Assembly (NCBI GenBank): GCA_022447225.1
Contig: JAKVAZ010000014.1
Location: 1 to 64,000 of the forward strand
From: Fuerstiella sp.
GTDB lineage: Bacteria > Planctomycetota > Planctomycetia > Planctomycetales > Planctomycetaceae
DNA length: 64,000 nucleotides
Direction of reading: 5' to 3'
The notes beneath the pieces were generated by a model, which saw nothing but the letters and a program-made list of their open reading frames with translations, was not told the origin of the DNA and made no database searches. The first letter of the stretch is position 1. The number at the start of each line of letters is the position of its first letter. Shown in pieces: positions 37,593 through 46,884 of this stretch. The position numbers and the translations under genes are program-made.

Positions 37593-38945
37593 TCAGATTG
37601 TAGCAAAGTCTGTGTCGGGAACCGGGGAGTAGTTTTCGAACCTCATGAACTCCGCACGCCAGGTGAGTTTCACGATCCCGGTGGGACCACTCCTGTGTTT
37701 TGCGATAATGATTTCGGCTTCACCCGGTCGGTCGTTGGGATCATAGGCATCCGGCCGATGCAGAAACATAACTTTGTCGGCATCCTGTTCGATGGAACCA
37801 CTTTCACGCAGGTCGGCCAGACGAGGTCGTTTGTCCTCTCGCAGTTCCACACCCCGATTGAGCTGCGACAATGCAATAACCGCCACATTGAGTTCTTTGG
37901 CCAGGAATTTCAGGCGACGCGAGATACCTGCGATCTGTTGTTCACGAGGAAGTTGTTTCTCTTCAGGTTCGATAAGCTGCAGATAGTCGACAATCACAGC
38001 CCCCAGTGGTTCTTTGCGGTGCTGACGTCGGGAGATTGCGGCAATCTGTGACATCGTTCGTGCTGGTTTGTCATCGATAAACAGTGGCAGGTTGTGCAGA
38101 TCGCCGGAGGCAGCCGCCAGTTGATCCCGCTGTTCGTCGGACAGATTTCCGGTGCGCAGGTCATGTCCGCTGACCCGGGCTGTGATACACAAAAAGCGTT
38201 CGGCAAGTTCCAGGTTGGATTGTTCCAGGCTGAACAGCATCACTCCCTTTTTTGCGTCTCTGGCAATCGCTTCGGCTATATTGCAGACCAAGGCTGTTTT
38301 GCCCATACTCGGACGGGCTGCCAGAATGATAAGCTCCGTCGGCTGCAGACCGGTTGTCTGATGGTCAAGATCACCGAAACCGGTGGTAACACCCGCCACA
38401 CTGCCTTCTTTGTTCATCCGTTCGTCAATACGGGTGAACGCTTCCAGCAGAATATCTCCGATAGCAATACTGGAGGTGTCCTCCTGTTCCTCCACGATGG
38501 CAAACACACGCCGTTCAGCAGTCTGAAGCAGGTCGTCGACGGTCCCCTGAGGCTCGTAGCAATCGGTCAGGATTTCGGTGCAGGCCGCAATGAGTGTCCG
38601 CTGCATCCATTTTTCACGGACGATATTGGCGTAGTAACGAACGTGAGCGGCATGAGGGACGGAATCGACGATTTCCACGACATAGGCAGCACCACCGGAC
38701 TCTTCCAGTTCCCCACGCCGTTCGAGCTCTTCTGCCAGTGTCAGGGGGTCAATGCCACGAATATTATTTTCGTACAGATCATGGATCGCGGCAAAAATTT
38801 TGTGATGAGCATCGTGATAGAAATGCTCAGCCCGAAGTGACTCACCGACTTCGTCGATGGCTTCGTTGACCAGCAGAATACTCCCCAGGACACCTTTTTC
38901 GGCATCAAGGTTCTGAGGAGGAAGTCGAACAGATTTGTCGGCCAT
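37593..38945 (-). CDS. dnaB: Replicative DNA helicase
   Basis: Hexameric helicase that unwinds the replication fork. The N-terminal DnaB domain starts PPQNLDAEKGVLGSIL. The RecA-like core has Walker A ARPSMGKT at 210-217, Walker B-type VIVDYLQL, and the ending VMFLHRP...AEIIIAKHRSGPTG. Length is 450, normal. No intein is visible, although dnaB genes often carry one. It starts five bases after rplI and is the last gene of the operon rplY-pth-rpsF-ssb-rplI-dnaB. Confidence 0.97.
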   Translation of the reverse strand: MADKSVRLPPQNLDAEKGVLGSILLVNEAIDEVGESLRAEHFYHDAHHKIFAAIHDLYENNIRGIDPLTLAEELERRGELEESGGAAYVVEIVDSVPHAAHVRYYANIVREKWMQRTLIAACTEILTDCYEPQGTVDDLLQTAERRVFAIVEEQEDTSSIAIGDILLEAFTRIDERMNKEGSVAGVTTGFGDLDHQTTGLQPTELIILAARPSMGKTALVCNIAEAIARDAKKGVMLFSLEQSNLELAERFLCITARVSGHDLRTGNLSDEQRDQLAAASGDLHNLPLFIDDKPARTMSQIAAISRRQHRKEPLGAVIVDYLQLIEPEEKQLPREQQIAGISRRLKFLAKELNVAVIALSQLNRGVELREDKRPRLADLRESGSIEQDADKVMFLHRPDAYDPNDRPGEAEIIIAKHRSGPTGIVKLTWRAEFMRFENYSPVPDTDFATI

Positions 38946-38950
38946 CAGTG

Positions 38951-39466
38951 TCAGACACCAGCGGCGGAGGGCACCACCCAGACTTTGACTTCGGTGTTGA
39001 CCTTCTCGTGAAAGACGAGTTTTACAGTGTACATACCCAATTCTCTGATCGGACCGTCCAGCTTGACCTGTTGAGGTTTCACGTTAAATCCACCGGCAAT
39101 AAGTGCATCGCTGATGTCGCGGTCAACCACGGAGCCGTACAGAGTGTTGTCGGATGTTGCATTGGCTTCTATTGTGGCACTATAGCTGCTCACGGCGTCA
39201 GCCAGTTTTTGCAGGTCCCGAACCCGGCCGGCTTCGAGGTGTTCCAGTTTCTGACGGTGCCGCGCCACCATTCGCTTGTTTTGTTCAGTCGCAACCGTTG
39301 CCATTCCATGAGGAAGCAGATAATTTCTTGCATAACCGGGCTTAACTCTCACGATGTCACCACGTTTTCCAAGGCTTGTCACATCGTGGACCAGCAGAAC
39401 CTCCGTTGATTGACGGGTTGACCCGCTGACTGCTCCGGGATTCGTTGATTTTGACTTTAGTGGCAT
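38951..39466 (-). CDS. rplI: 50S ribosomal protein L9
   Basis: L9 binds 23S rRNA domain V. The N-terminal domain VLLVHDVTSLGKRGDIVRVKPGYARNYLLP is clear, followed by the long connecting helix and the C-terminal domain (NTLYGSVVDRDISDAL, ELGMYTVKLVFHEKV). An unusual 22-residue N-terminal extension rich in Ser/Lys/Thr precedes the domain from ATG 39466; no ATG, GTG or TTG is well placed closer to the domain except within it. AAGGC lies upstream. The gene normally between ssb and rplI, rpsR, is absent here. Confidence 0.95.
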   Translation of the reverse strand: MPLKSKSTNPGAVSGSTRQSTEVLLVHDVTSLGKRGDIVRVKPGYARNYLLPHGMATVATEQNKRMVARHRQKLEHLEAGRVRDLQKLADAVSSYSATIEANATSDNTLYGSVVDRDISDALIAGGFNVKPQQVKLDGPIRELGMYTVKLVFHEKVNTEVKVWVVPSAAGV

Positions 39467-39599
39467 GGCTTTGTTGCCTTGATTGTCCTGGTCACGGGCA
39501 GCGAACTGCCTCAGAGATTTGATTGCCGCGTAGCTGATACGTCAGAGATCGGAGTCTGGCGTACCCAGTTACCCGATTCAGAATTGTGGGGTGAGGCCC

Positions 39600-40070
39600 T
39601 CAGAACGGGACATCACCGCCGTCGCCGGCCGGTGTGTCGTAGAACGACTGTTCAGGAGACGACTGAGCCGGACTCGAATAGGCAGGCGCTGTCTGTGTTG
39701 ATGATTTTGGCTGTGACGTGCCGCCTCCTTCGTTACGACTGCCCAGCAGCTGCATGTTTTCACCGACGACTTTCAGCTTTGTTCGCTTTTGTCCGGTCTC
39801 TTTGTCTTCCCATTGATCCTGCTGCAGACGACCTTCGATCAGAACCGGTCGTCCCTTTCCAAGATACTCGCCGGCAATTTCGGCCGTCCGTCCCCACAAC
39901 GTGACTTCCACGAAAGTGGTTTCTTCGATTCTTTGATTGGTTGTTTTGTCCGTTCGATATCGATTGATCGCCAGAGACACGTCGGTGACAGCTGTACCGC
40001 CTGTGGTGTAGCGGACTTCGGGGTCACGTGTCAGATTACCGATGAGCACGACTCGATTGAACGACGCCAT
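39600..40070 (-). CDS. ssb: Single-stranded DNA-binding protein
   Basis: An OB-fold SSB of 156 residues: MASFNRVVLIGNLTRDPEVRY, AINRYR, VEVTLWGRTAEIAGEYLGKG and the DNA-binding strand KLKVVGENMQLL. A Gly/Ser/Gln-rich linker ends in the acidic tip GDVPF, which binds partner proteins. The strong ribosome site AGGGAGG is seven bases upstream. It lies 33 bases after rpsF in the same operon. Confidence 0.97.
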   Translation of the reverse strand: MASFNRVVLIGNLTRDPEVRYTTGGTAVTDVSLAINRYRTDKTTNQRIEETTFVEVTLWGRTAEIAGEYLGKGRPVLIEGRLQQDQWEDKETGQKRTKLKVVGENMQLLGSRNEGGGTSQPKSSTQTAPAYSSPAQSSPEQSFYDTPAGDGGDVPF

Positions 40071-40103
40071 TACAATGCCTCCCTATTTCGCCCAACAGCC
40101 TGG

Positions 40104-40523
40104 TTACTGATTGTCTTTGGCCACTGGACTTGCTGTGGCGGGTTCTTTTGCCGGTGTTTCTTCTGTCGTTGTTTCGGAAATCGCATCAACAACTGCGTTG
40201 AAGAGTTCTTCCGGGTGGCTGATCACCATAAAACGCAGAACAGTGTCACTGAGTTGGCACTGTCGCGTCAGAATGTCCATGCCGGACGTCACCATTTTGA
40301 AGCAGACGATGTAGTGCAGTCCCTTGCGGCGACCTTCGATCTCGTAAGCCAGTTTGCCGTCCTGCCACGGGCGATGTGCAATTACGTTTGCACCTGCCCG
40401 GTCGAGCAGTTTCATCAGCTCATCACAGACAGCATCGGGATTGTTAGCATAGGCATTGCTGTCGACGAGAAACATTCCTTCGTACAGATGTTCCCGGACT
40501 TCTGAGGCTTCAGCAACTGACAC
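40104..40523 (-). CDS. rpsF: 30S ribosomal protein S6
   Basis: S6 of the 30S platform, 139 residues from GTG 40523. The conserved parts are REHLYEGMFLVDSNAY, ELMKLLDRAGANVIAHRPWQDGKLAYEIEGRRKGLHYIVCF and LSDTVLRFMVI. GTG 40523 is preferred because AGGGGA (40537-40532) is eight bases upstream, whereas the longer frame to 40556 has no ribosome site. The C-terminal tail is Thr/Glu/Pro/Ala-rich. S6 usually pairs with S18, but rpsR is not in this operon. Confidence 0.94.
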   Translation of the reverse strand: MSVAEASEVREHLYEGMFLVDSNAYANNPDAVCDELMKLLDRAGANVIAHRPWQDGKLAYEIEGRRKGLHYIVCFKMVTSGMDILTRQCQLSDTVLRFMVISHPEELFNAVVDAISETTTEETPAKEPATASPVAKDNQ

Positions 40524-40813
40524 GAAACAAATCCCCTGGACTTTAACTGTGAACACGAACGAGCGAGGTGTGGATAATCGAAGCCATACACTGTGACGAC
40601 TTTAGATTGGAAATTCAATGCCCAGTACCGAATTCCCGTTGATAGAGTCACCCATCAGAACACCTGAATCCGGGGTATTGACGTCTGATTCTGTCAGACC
40701 GATATCGACACAACCCGGAACACGCAGATACTCCGCCGGCCGTTTGAGTCTGTTCCGGGGAACACCAGAGAGGACTCTGTCTCGCAGGCGAACCGAAATG
40801 TCCGGCGGGTCAG
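40524..40813. other. Intergenic gap within the ribosomal/replication operon
   Basis: About 290 bases separate pth from rpsF. No gene, tRNA or clear hairpin was recognised. An internal promoter for rpsF-ssb-rplI-dnaB or an S6-binding leader RNA could lie here, but neither can be shown. Confidence 0.4.
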
Positions 40814-41389
40814 TTACTGAATGTCCGGATCCCGGTTGAATTCGTTCATCACCGGATCCAGGCCTTCATACACCCATTTCTCAAGGGAATCGGCCGCACG
40901 CGCAGTTGCCAGCTCGTGATCGCACCGTTCTTCCTGGCAAAATCGGCCCAAAACCCAGGACGTAGCGTCCATACGGCCAGGTGGTCGCCCAATTCCAATC
41001 CTCAATCTGGGAAACTCGTTACTTCCCAGCCTCGAAATAATATCTTTGAGGCCATTTTGACCGCCGGCGGATCCTTTTGCACGCCAGCGAATTCGCCCAT
41101 TTGGTAAATTGAGATCGTCACAGACAACGACCAGGTCAGCAAGATCGGGCTGGTAGAAATTCACGAACCGGATAACGGATTCACCGCTGCAGTTCATAAA
41201 CGTCAAAGGAGCGATCAGCAGCACTTTTTCAGTGCCGATTTGTATCTCCACTGATTCGGATTTGTACCGGTTCCTGACCGGTCCGGCCTGGAAACGACGT
41301 CGCAGTTCGCCGACGATCTCGAAACCGACATTATGGCGGGTACCGACGTATTGACTGCCTGGATTACCCAGACCAATGATCAGCTTCAT
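40814..41389 (-). CDS. pth: Peptidyl-tRNA hydrolase
   Basis: Releases tRNA from prematurely dropped peptidyl-tRNA. From ATG 41389 it has 191 residues, starting MKLIIGLGNPG (N9) with catalytic His 19 in TRHNVGF. FMNCSGESV, VVCDDLNLPNGRIRW and GSAGGQNGLKDI are also intact. The frame extends upstream to 41485 over the end of rplY, but those residues are not family-like. It lies 61 bases downstream of rplY, the usual neighbour. Confidence 0.96.
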   Translation of the reverse strand: MKLIIGLGNPGSQYVGTRHNVGFEIVGELRRRFQAGPVRNRYKSESVEIQIGTEKVLLIAPLTFMNCSGESVIRFVNFYQPDLADLVVVCDDLNLPNGRIRWRAKGSAGGQNGLKDIISRLGSNEFPRLRIGIGRPPGRMDATSWVLGRFCQEERCDHELATARAADSLEKWVYEGLDPVMNEFNRDPDIQ

Positions 41390-41450
41390 GGACCCGGTAT
41401 TACCGAATCTGGAGAAGACAAACTGACGAGTGCTCCCGAAACCTGATTCG

Positions 41451-42005
41451 CTATTCAGCGACTCTGGTGTCATGCAGTTCGGCAATAACCGTGTCTGCCG
41501 AATCTTCTACCTTCATTCCTTCGGGAATCGGCAGGTCGGCAACCGTCAGAGAATCACCCATTTGCATGGATCCAATTCGGACTTCAATTTGTCGCGGGAC
41601 GCGGAAGTCGGAGCACGTGACCGTGACACGTTTGAGTTGAATTTGAAGTCGTCCGCCCGTCTTCAACGCCGGGGGTTCACCCACAAACGCCAATGGCACC
41701 TCCGTTGTGGCCATCCCTTCCGGATCGACACGAAGCATATCGATGTGCTGAATGTATGTACTGAATGTATCCCACTGCAGCTCCTGAATCACGGCTTTGT
41801 CAACACTTCCGTCGATGTCAACATCTACCACTTTTGAGCCGAGAGCAACCACCTTGTTCAGATCGTCAGCCGATACGGACAGCGACAGACCGTCTTTGCT
41901 GTATCCGTACAGATTCGCCGGGACCCGGCCTTGACTGCGTAACAGTCTGGTCGCCTTTTTCCCCGTTGCCGTCCGCCGCTCAGCGACAAGTCGATAATCT
42001 TCCAT
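41451..42005 (-). CDS. rplY: 50S ribosomal protein L25 (CTC-type)
   Basis: L25/general stress protein CTC family, which binds 5S rRNA. From ATG 42005 it has 184 residues with an N-terminal L25 domain (RRTATGKKATRLLRSQGRVPANLYG) and the C-terminal TL5-like beta domain (VPLAFVGEPPALKTGGRLQIQL, MGDSLTVADLPIPEGM). AGGATCGG precedes the start. It is the first gene of the minus-strand operon. The frame continues to 42092 with non-family sequence. Confidence 0.94.
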   Translation of the reverse strand: MEDYRLVAERRTATGKKATRLLRSQGRVPANLYGYSKDGLSLSVSADDLNKVVALGSKVVDVDIDGSVDKAVIQELQWDTFSTYIQHIDMLRVDPEGMATTEVPLAFVGEPPALKTGGRLQIQLKRVTVTCSDFRVPRQIEVRIGSMQMGDSLTVADLPIPEGMKVEDSADTVIAELHDTRVAE

Positions 42006-42316
42006 CCAGCCGATCCTGCAGTTTGAGCTTACCCAAAACCGGCGAGCATACAGACCGGACTTCGCCGGTTCAACACTAATGAGCCGATTCATTAGCAGTA
42101 AATCGGCGTGACAGTGGCCATGATGACTCCCTGTTTCAGTTTACGGTCATCATGGTGCTGAATCCTCTCACGGGGCCCGCATTCACAATTCTGCGGCAAT
42201 TGGCAATCGCTGTCTCAAAGGTTAAAACTGGTGTCAGTTCCCGGCTGTTGCGGGATCTGCAGACAGTGTTTCCCGATTCGGGACGACGAGAGATCGTTTG
42301 AGTCCTTAGCAGTCAT
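42006..42316. other. Divergent region, rplY operon / PQQ gene
   Basis: No gene was recognised. The region must hold the operon promoter on the minus strand and the promoter of the large propeller gene on the plus strand. A short hairpin TCCCG-ATT-CGGGA lies at 42271-42283. No convincing promoter boxes were seen. Confidence 0.4.
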
Positions 42317-45300
42317 GTGATCCGCCTGCGATGCAATCAGCGTGATTTTCCTGATGTGTATGCCACAGGACGCGATATTTTGAATTTGAACTACGGTCAG
42401 ATCTTCCCGCGGCGGCGATTTCGTTTGACTGAATCCGGCAGCAGAAGTTTCCGGTTGCGACTGATTTCACGGCGAATTCTCCGACGGGCTTTCAGACCTG
42501 TCAGATGCCTTGGCTGTCGAGTTCTGTGTTTGGCGTCTTGCGTTACGGCACGGGAAAACAGCGGCAGCGGGAGGCCGGCACCAAGGTTTATTGTACTTGT
42601 CTGGTTGTTTCTGTGTCCGTTGGCATGGTCCGGGAGCCCTCAGCAGAATGACTCTGTTGAGCAATCTACAGACGGAGATGCACAGCAGCTTTGGACCGAC
42701 GGACGAGTCAATCTTGATCTGCAGGCTCTGCGCGAAGCCATCGGCAGCGGGCGCGATGCAGAGGCACTGGCTCGTTTTCGGCGTCTCACGACTGCGGATC
42801 CCCGGGTGTTGGCTGCGCGATCTGACAATCGCCACTTTGTTCCTTTGTATCGAATCCTGGCGGAAGAATTCGAAAGGCTGCCGGCAGCCATTCAGACCAT
42901 TCTTCGCACAACCAACGCACAGGCAGCACGTCTGGCGCTGGAGAATGTTGTACCGACCGGCCGATGGAATGAGCTGATTCAGGTGAGTCAGCGGTTTCCC
43001 GGGACGGACAGCGCTCACCTTGCACATCTGATCGTTGCACAGCTGCATTTCGACCGGGGACATCTGACCGCTGCGTCCCACTGGCTGCATGCATTGCAGT
43101 CCTGTTCGCTTTCTGCCCAGGTGAAACCACTCGTGCAGCAATTGAAGTCGCGGTTGTTACGAGATTCATCGGCAGTTGCCGCACCGTTGTCGAATCACAG
43201 CTCGCAGCTCACAGAAGCATCCTCGCCTGGTCCGTGGCAGGTCCGGTGGCGTCAACGAACACAACTCGGTACAGCACGGCTGCGTGATATCGATGCGGCA
43301 CAACTGCAGGCAAATGCGACGACTGATGCCGGCTGGAATGCGCAGATTCGTAATTCTGTGATCTATCGGAGAACGTTGCGGGGCCTCACAGCAATCGATC
43401 TTCAAAGTGGACATATTAACTGGTCGTTGCGTCTTCGTCCCAACCATCTGGATTACCTTAGTCGAAACAACGAACGCTCACTGTCACACCGTGGCCCAAA
43501 TCACGTTCTTCCGGAACGATTACGCCAGTTGCTGATCCATGACGGTGTGCTGAGTCGTGTCTGTGCGGGGTCACATGCTGTCTATTTTGTCAATACATCA
43601 TCGTTTCCGGCGGGAACCGTGATGAATCGTCTGCGTTCGGTGGCAGCAAAACCGGACGCACGACTGGTGGCAGTGTCGAGAGATGCCGGACGCCGAATCT
43701 GGTCTGTGGGAGGTCCGCCGGTGGAATCGGACGTCAGTGACCGAATGGCCGACGTCTGGTTTGCCGGTGTTCCGCTTGTTGACGGGGAAATGCTTCACTG
43801 TATCGTACAAATCGGAAACGAAATTCGACTGTGCACACTGCGAGCGGCCACCGGCGAACGACTGGATTCAACACTGCTGGCGTTTTCTGACGTGTCGATT
43901 GAACTTGATCCCGCACGACAGCTCGTGTCCGCCACTCCCGTGGCAGCTGACGGTCTTCTGCTTTGCTGTACTTCAACCGGCTGGCTGACTGCAGTCGATC
44001 AACTGACTCGAACCGTTGTCTGGGCGACCCGAACGGGGGCCGGTTCTTCTTCGGAAGTTCGTGCTGTGCGTATGAACAGACGGGCCGGAGGAAGTCAGGT
44101 TTCCGCAGAACAGTCTCCGGATTCGATTATCCGGGTGCTGGGCCGAACGGTTGCGGTGATGCCGTGGAATTCAGCTGAGATCCGATTCCTGGATGTTGTT
44201 TCGGGTTCACTACGTAACGTTGCACTGCGACAGAGCAGACCCGGGCTGCTGGCCACGGACGGCGATGCCGTCATTATTATAAGCCGCAGTGATCGAATCG
44301 AACGTGTGTCCGCATCAACAGCCGAGTCGGTCTGGGTGCGTGAACTCACCTCTGATGATGGTCGACCCTGTGGTCCCGGTACCATTGTGAACGGCCGGCT
44401 GCTGCTGGCAATGACTACAGGAGCCATCGTTTCCATCGATGTGCAGACGGGTGACATCCAGGAATCAGCTGCCGACGTTCTTCGTCCCTCAAGACATGGC
44501 CTGCTCCTGTCTGCAACGACGGGTACGCCCGAGACACATTCCGGTCATCAGGGAGATCTGGTGTTCGTTGGACCTGACGAGACTGTTTGTCTTACGAGAG
44601 ATTCCGTTTCGGCGACACCTGAGCAAATCACAGATTTGGTTGAACTCCTGCTGGCGTCCGGACGGGTTCAGGCGGCACAGGATGCATTGAGGCAATTGTC
44701 TGTGGAAACGATCGCAGCAGACGAACGGGCGTCCTCGCTGCAGTTTGAAGTTGCCTTTGCACTGGCCGTTGCCGCAAAGCTGTCCCCCGAAACATCTCTT
44801 GAGTCACTGGCCCGTACCCGCCAGCACCAGGTCCGGGCTGCCGTACTGGGAATTTCCCGACAGGGACAAAATGATCCGGTTGCTGCTGCTAATGCAGCAA
44901 TCGATTTGTTTCAAAGGGAAGAACGCTCTGAGTCGGCATTCACGGCTGATTCGATCAAAATTCCGGTCGGTCTGTTACCGACAGCCATAATGACTGAACG
45001 AAGTTCGGTCACTGATTTTCAATATTCGAAGGTGTCGCTGCAGACATGGACTGCGCGGACGATCGAACATGCTCTGAACTACGCTCCTTCTGCTGCAGGG
45101 GTATTACTGGTTCGGCGATGCAGAGTCCTGTCTCCGGACACACTGCTGCAGATAAATCACCTGTCTGTTGCTGAAACAATCAGTACTCTTCTGTCGGATG
45201 CCGGACCGTCAGAACAGACCAGTCTTCTGCGTCTGCACCGGAACGCGATCCTGAGGGCCAACGGAGAATCACCGATTCTCCTATCCTCAGAATGGCCGCC

Positions 45301-46882
45301 GAACGGTAACCATTCATTAATATCTTCGGGCGACACCGCCCGCAGGCAGTATTCCCGGCTGCTGCAGGAAATTGCGGAATCCGGAGAAGCTTTGGGAATC
45401 AGTGGTGCTGAACAGAACACTTCTGCTGCGTTCCACAAAAACGGGTTTAGAGACTGGGCGGACAGCTGGAACCGGGATGACTATCAGGTCATTCCGTTTG
45501 CTCGTCCGAATCCGGTTCGTCGGCGTCCGTATCGGCTGAAGTTCACCGATCCGAACGATCCCTTTCTAGGCCGCTTCGATCTGCTGATTCACCGCGCTCC
45601 GTCTCGTCTGATTGTTCGGGAGATCGCGCCCCCCGGTCGATTGATCTGGTCAATTCCCGGCGAGTTTCCGGAACGGCCCGGATCGACGTCTGTTCCGTTA
45701 GTCGAACGTTCGGGAACTTTGTTGTACATCCTCTCACCCAACGCTGTGACAGCTGTCTCGCTGCTTGAACAGCGCGTGCTCTGGCAGGCTCGCGCGGATT
45801 TGCATCGGATCACAGGCGGTCGAGATTCGGTCGGGCAAAAGGGCCCGCGTTTGATTTCGAGTGGATCCGGGTGGGTTTGTCTGCAGACTGGTCAGTCGGT
45901 TGAACTGCGGAGTTCGTTAACAGGACAAGTCAGGTGGTCTCGTCCCTGTACTCCTTCCAGTACGGTATTTGCCGGCGATGCATGTGTCATTATGGGTGAC
46001 ACTGACAGCAGTATTGACCCGGTCGCCGCACTGGACCGGCGATCCGGTCAGCGACTGAACTGTCAGCTGAGTGTGAAGGATTTGGGAAATATTACAGGAA
46101 CCGACGGAAACGAATTTATCATTCGGGAAAGCAGTCCTGAAAACCACAGCTCTGTTCAGTTGGTCTGGCGCGATGCCCTCACCGGTGAAACATCTCGTAC
46201 GGTGAATGTCGTCGACGTCGTCCGTGTCCGGCACGACCGTTCATCTCAACTGGATGTATTTCACAACGACGGCCGATTGACAGTGATCGATCTTCCGTCG
46301 GGAAGCATGCGTGAGTATCTGTGGTCAAACAATACGGTGTCAGCCGAAAATCGGCCGACAGGTGACGACGGGGCCGACCGGTCGCATGAGTGGCATCCTG
46401 ACCGGATTCGTGTTTTTGAAGATTCAGTCTACCTGTACCTCATCCTGCAGCCGAAAAATTCTCCACCCGGCGGGCAGGTTCCTGAACGTGAGTTAACGCC
46501 ATTCCTTGCCATGCGAGTGCTCGATCGTGATTCCGGAGAATTCCTGTGGGAAAATACTCAGGCGAAATCCTGTCACGGTCGTGTGGTTACTGATCAGCTG
46601 AGTCTGCCGTTCCTGGTGTTACTTGATCATTCCGCTCCCAACAAAAGGGGGGGGCGGGCTGTTCAGGTGAGATTACGCTGTCTTCGCAAACGTGACGGTC
46701 GCCGTCTGATTGATCAGCAGTTGCCGGCACGTTATGCCTATGACCAGCTGCGTATTTCACCCTCACAGGATTACTCAGTCACTGTCCGGGTTCACGGAAC
46801 TCTGGTCCGATTTGAGTTGCCGGACAGTCCGTCTGTACGTTCACCGACGGGTAAAACGCATGAGCTGGATGGAACTCGCTGA
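42317..46882 (+). CDS. Giant PQQ-like beta-propeller protein
   Basis: A protein of up to 1,521 residues whose repeats match PQQ-like/quinoprotein propellers: INWSLRLRP, RIWSVGGPP, VVWATRTGA, SVWVRELTS, WSIPGEFP, VRWSRPC and FLWENTQ. Between two propeller regions there is a helical stretch around residues 780-1050 (ITDLVELLLASGRVQAAQDALRQL) that looks like a scaffold of repeats. A hydrophobic signal-like helix (FIVLVWLFLCPLAWSG) starts near residue 90, so translation may begin later than GTG 42317. No ATG occurs before about residue 430, so a GTG or TTG start is required. Export is likely; catalysis is not evident. It ends two bases from the convergent MBL gene. Confidence 0.78.
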   Translation: MIRLRCNQRDFPDVYATGRDILNLNYGQIFPRRRFRLTESGSRSFRLRLISRRILRRAFRPVRCLGCRVLCLASCVTARENSGSGRPAPRFIVLVWLFLCPLAWSGSPQQNDSVEQSTDGDAQQLWTDGRVNLDLQALREAIGSGRDAEALARFRRLTTADPRVLAARSDNRHFVPLYRILAEEFERLPAAIQTILRTTNAQAARLALENVVPTGRWNELIQVSQRFPGTDSAHLAHLIVAQLHFDRGHLTAASHWLHALQSCSLSAQVKPLVQQLKSRLLRDSSAVAAPLSNHSSQLTEASSPGPWQVRWRQRTQLGTARLRDIDAAQLQANATTDAGWNAQIRNSVIYRRTLRGLTAIDLQSGHINWSLRLRPNHLDYLSRNNERSLSHRGPNHVLPERLRQLLIHDGVLSRVCAGSHAVYFVNTSSFPAGTVMNRLRSVAAKPDARLVAVSRDAGRRIWSVGGPPVESDVSDRMADVWFAGVPLVDGEMLHCIVQIGNEIRLCTLRAATGERLDSTLLAFSDVSIELDPARQLVSATPVAADGLLLCCTSTGWLTAVDQLTRTVVWATRTGAGSSSEVRAVRMNRRAGGSQVSAEQSPDSIIRVLGRTVAVMPWNSAEIRFLDVVSGSLRNVALRQSRPGLLATDGDAVIIISRSDRIERVSASTAESVWVRELTSDDGRPCGPGTIVNGRLLLAMTTGAIVSIDVQTGDIQESAADVLRPSRHGLLLSATTGTPETHSGHQGDLVFVGPDETVCLTRDSVSATPEQITDLVELLLASGRVQAAQDALRQLSVETIAADERASSLQFEVAFALAVAAKLSPETSLESLARTRQHQVRAAVLGISRQGQNDPVAAANAAIDLFQREERSESAFTADSIKIPVGLLPTAIMTERSSVTDFQYSKVSLQTWTARTIEHALNYAPSAAGVLLVRRCRVLSPDTLLQINHLSVAETISTLLSDAGPSEQTSLLRLHRNAILRANGESPILLSSEWPPNGNHSLISSGDTARRQYSRLLQEIAESGEALGISGAEQNTSAAFHKNGFRDWADSWNRDDYQVIPFARPNPVRRRPYRLKFTDPNDPFLGRFDLLIHRAPSRLIVREIAPPGRLIWSIPGEFPERPGSTSVPLVERSGTLLYILSPNAVTAVSLLEQRVLWQARADLHRITGGRDSVGQKGPRLISSGSGWVCLQTGQSVELRSSLTGQVRWSRPCTPSSTVFAGDACVIMGDTDSSIDPVAALDRRSGQRLNCQLSVKDLGNITGTDGNEFIIRESSPENHSSVQLVWRDALTGETSRTVNVVDVVRVRHDRSSQLDVFHNDGRLTVIDLPSGSMREYLWSNNTVSAENRPTGDDGADRSHEWHPDRIRVFEDSVYLYLILQPKNSPPGGQVPERELTPFLAMRVLDRDSGEFLWENTQAKSCHGRVVTDQLSLPFLVLLDHSAPNKRGGRAVQVRLRCLRKRDGRRLIDQQLPARYAYDQLRISPSQDYSVTVRVHGTLVRFELPDSPSVRSPTGKTHELDGTR

Positions 46883-46884
46883 AT

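Noticed and set aside
38094-38840. A 248-codon plus-strand frame opposite dnaB
   Set aside because: Antisense to conserved helicase motifs and without domain or ribosome site.
39789-40505. A 238-codon plus-strand frame over ssb and rpsF
   Set aside because: It spans two real minus-strand genes and the gap between them and has no similarity to any family.
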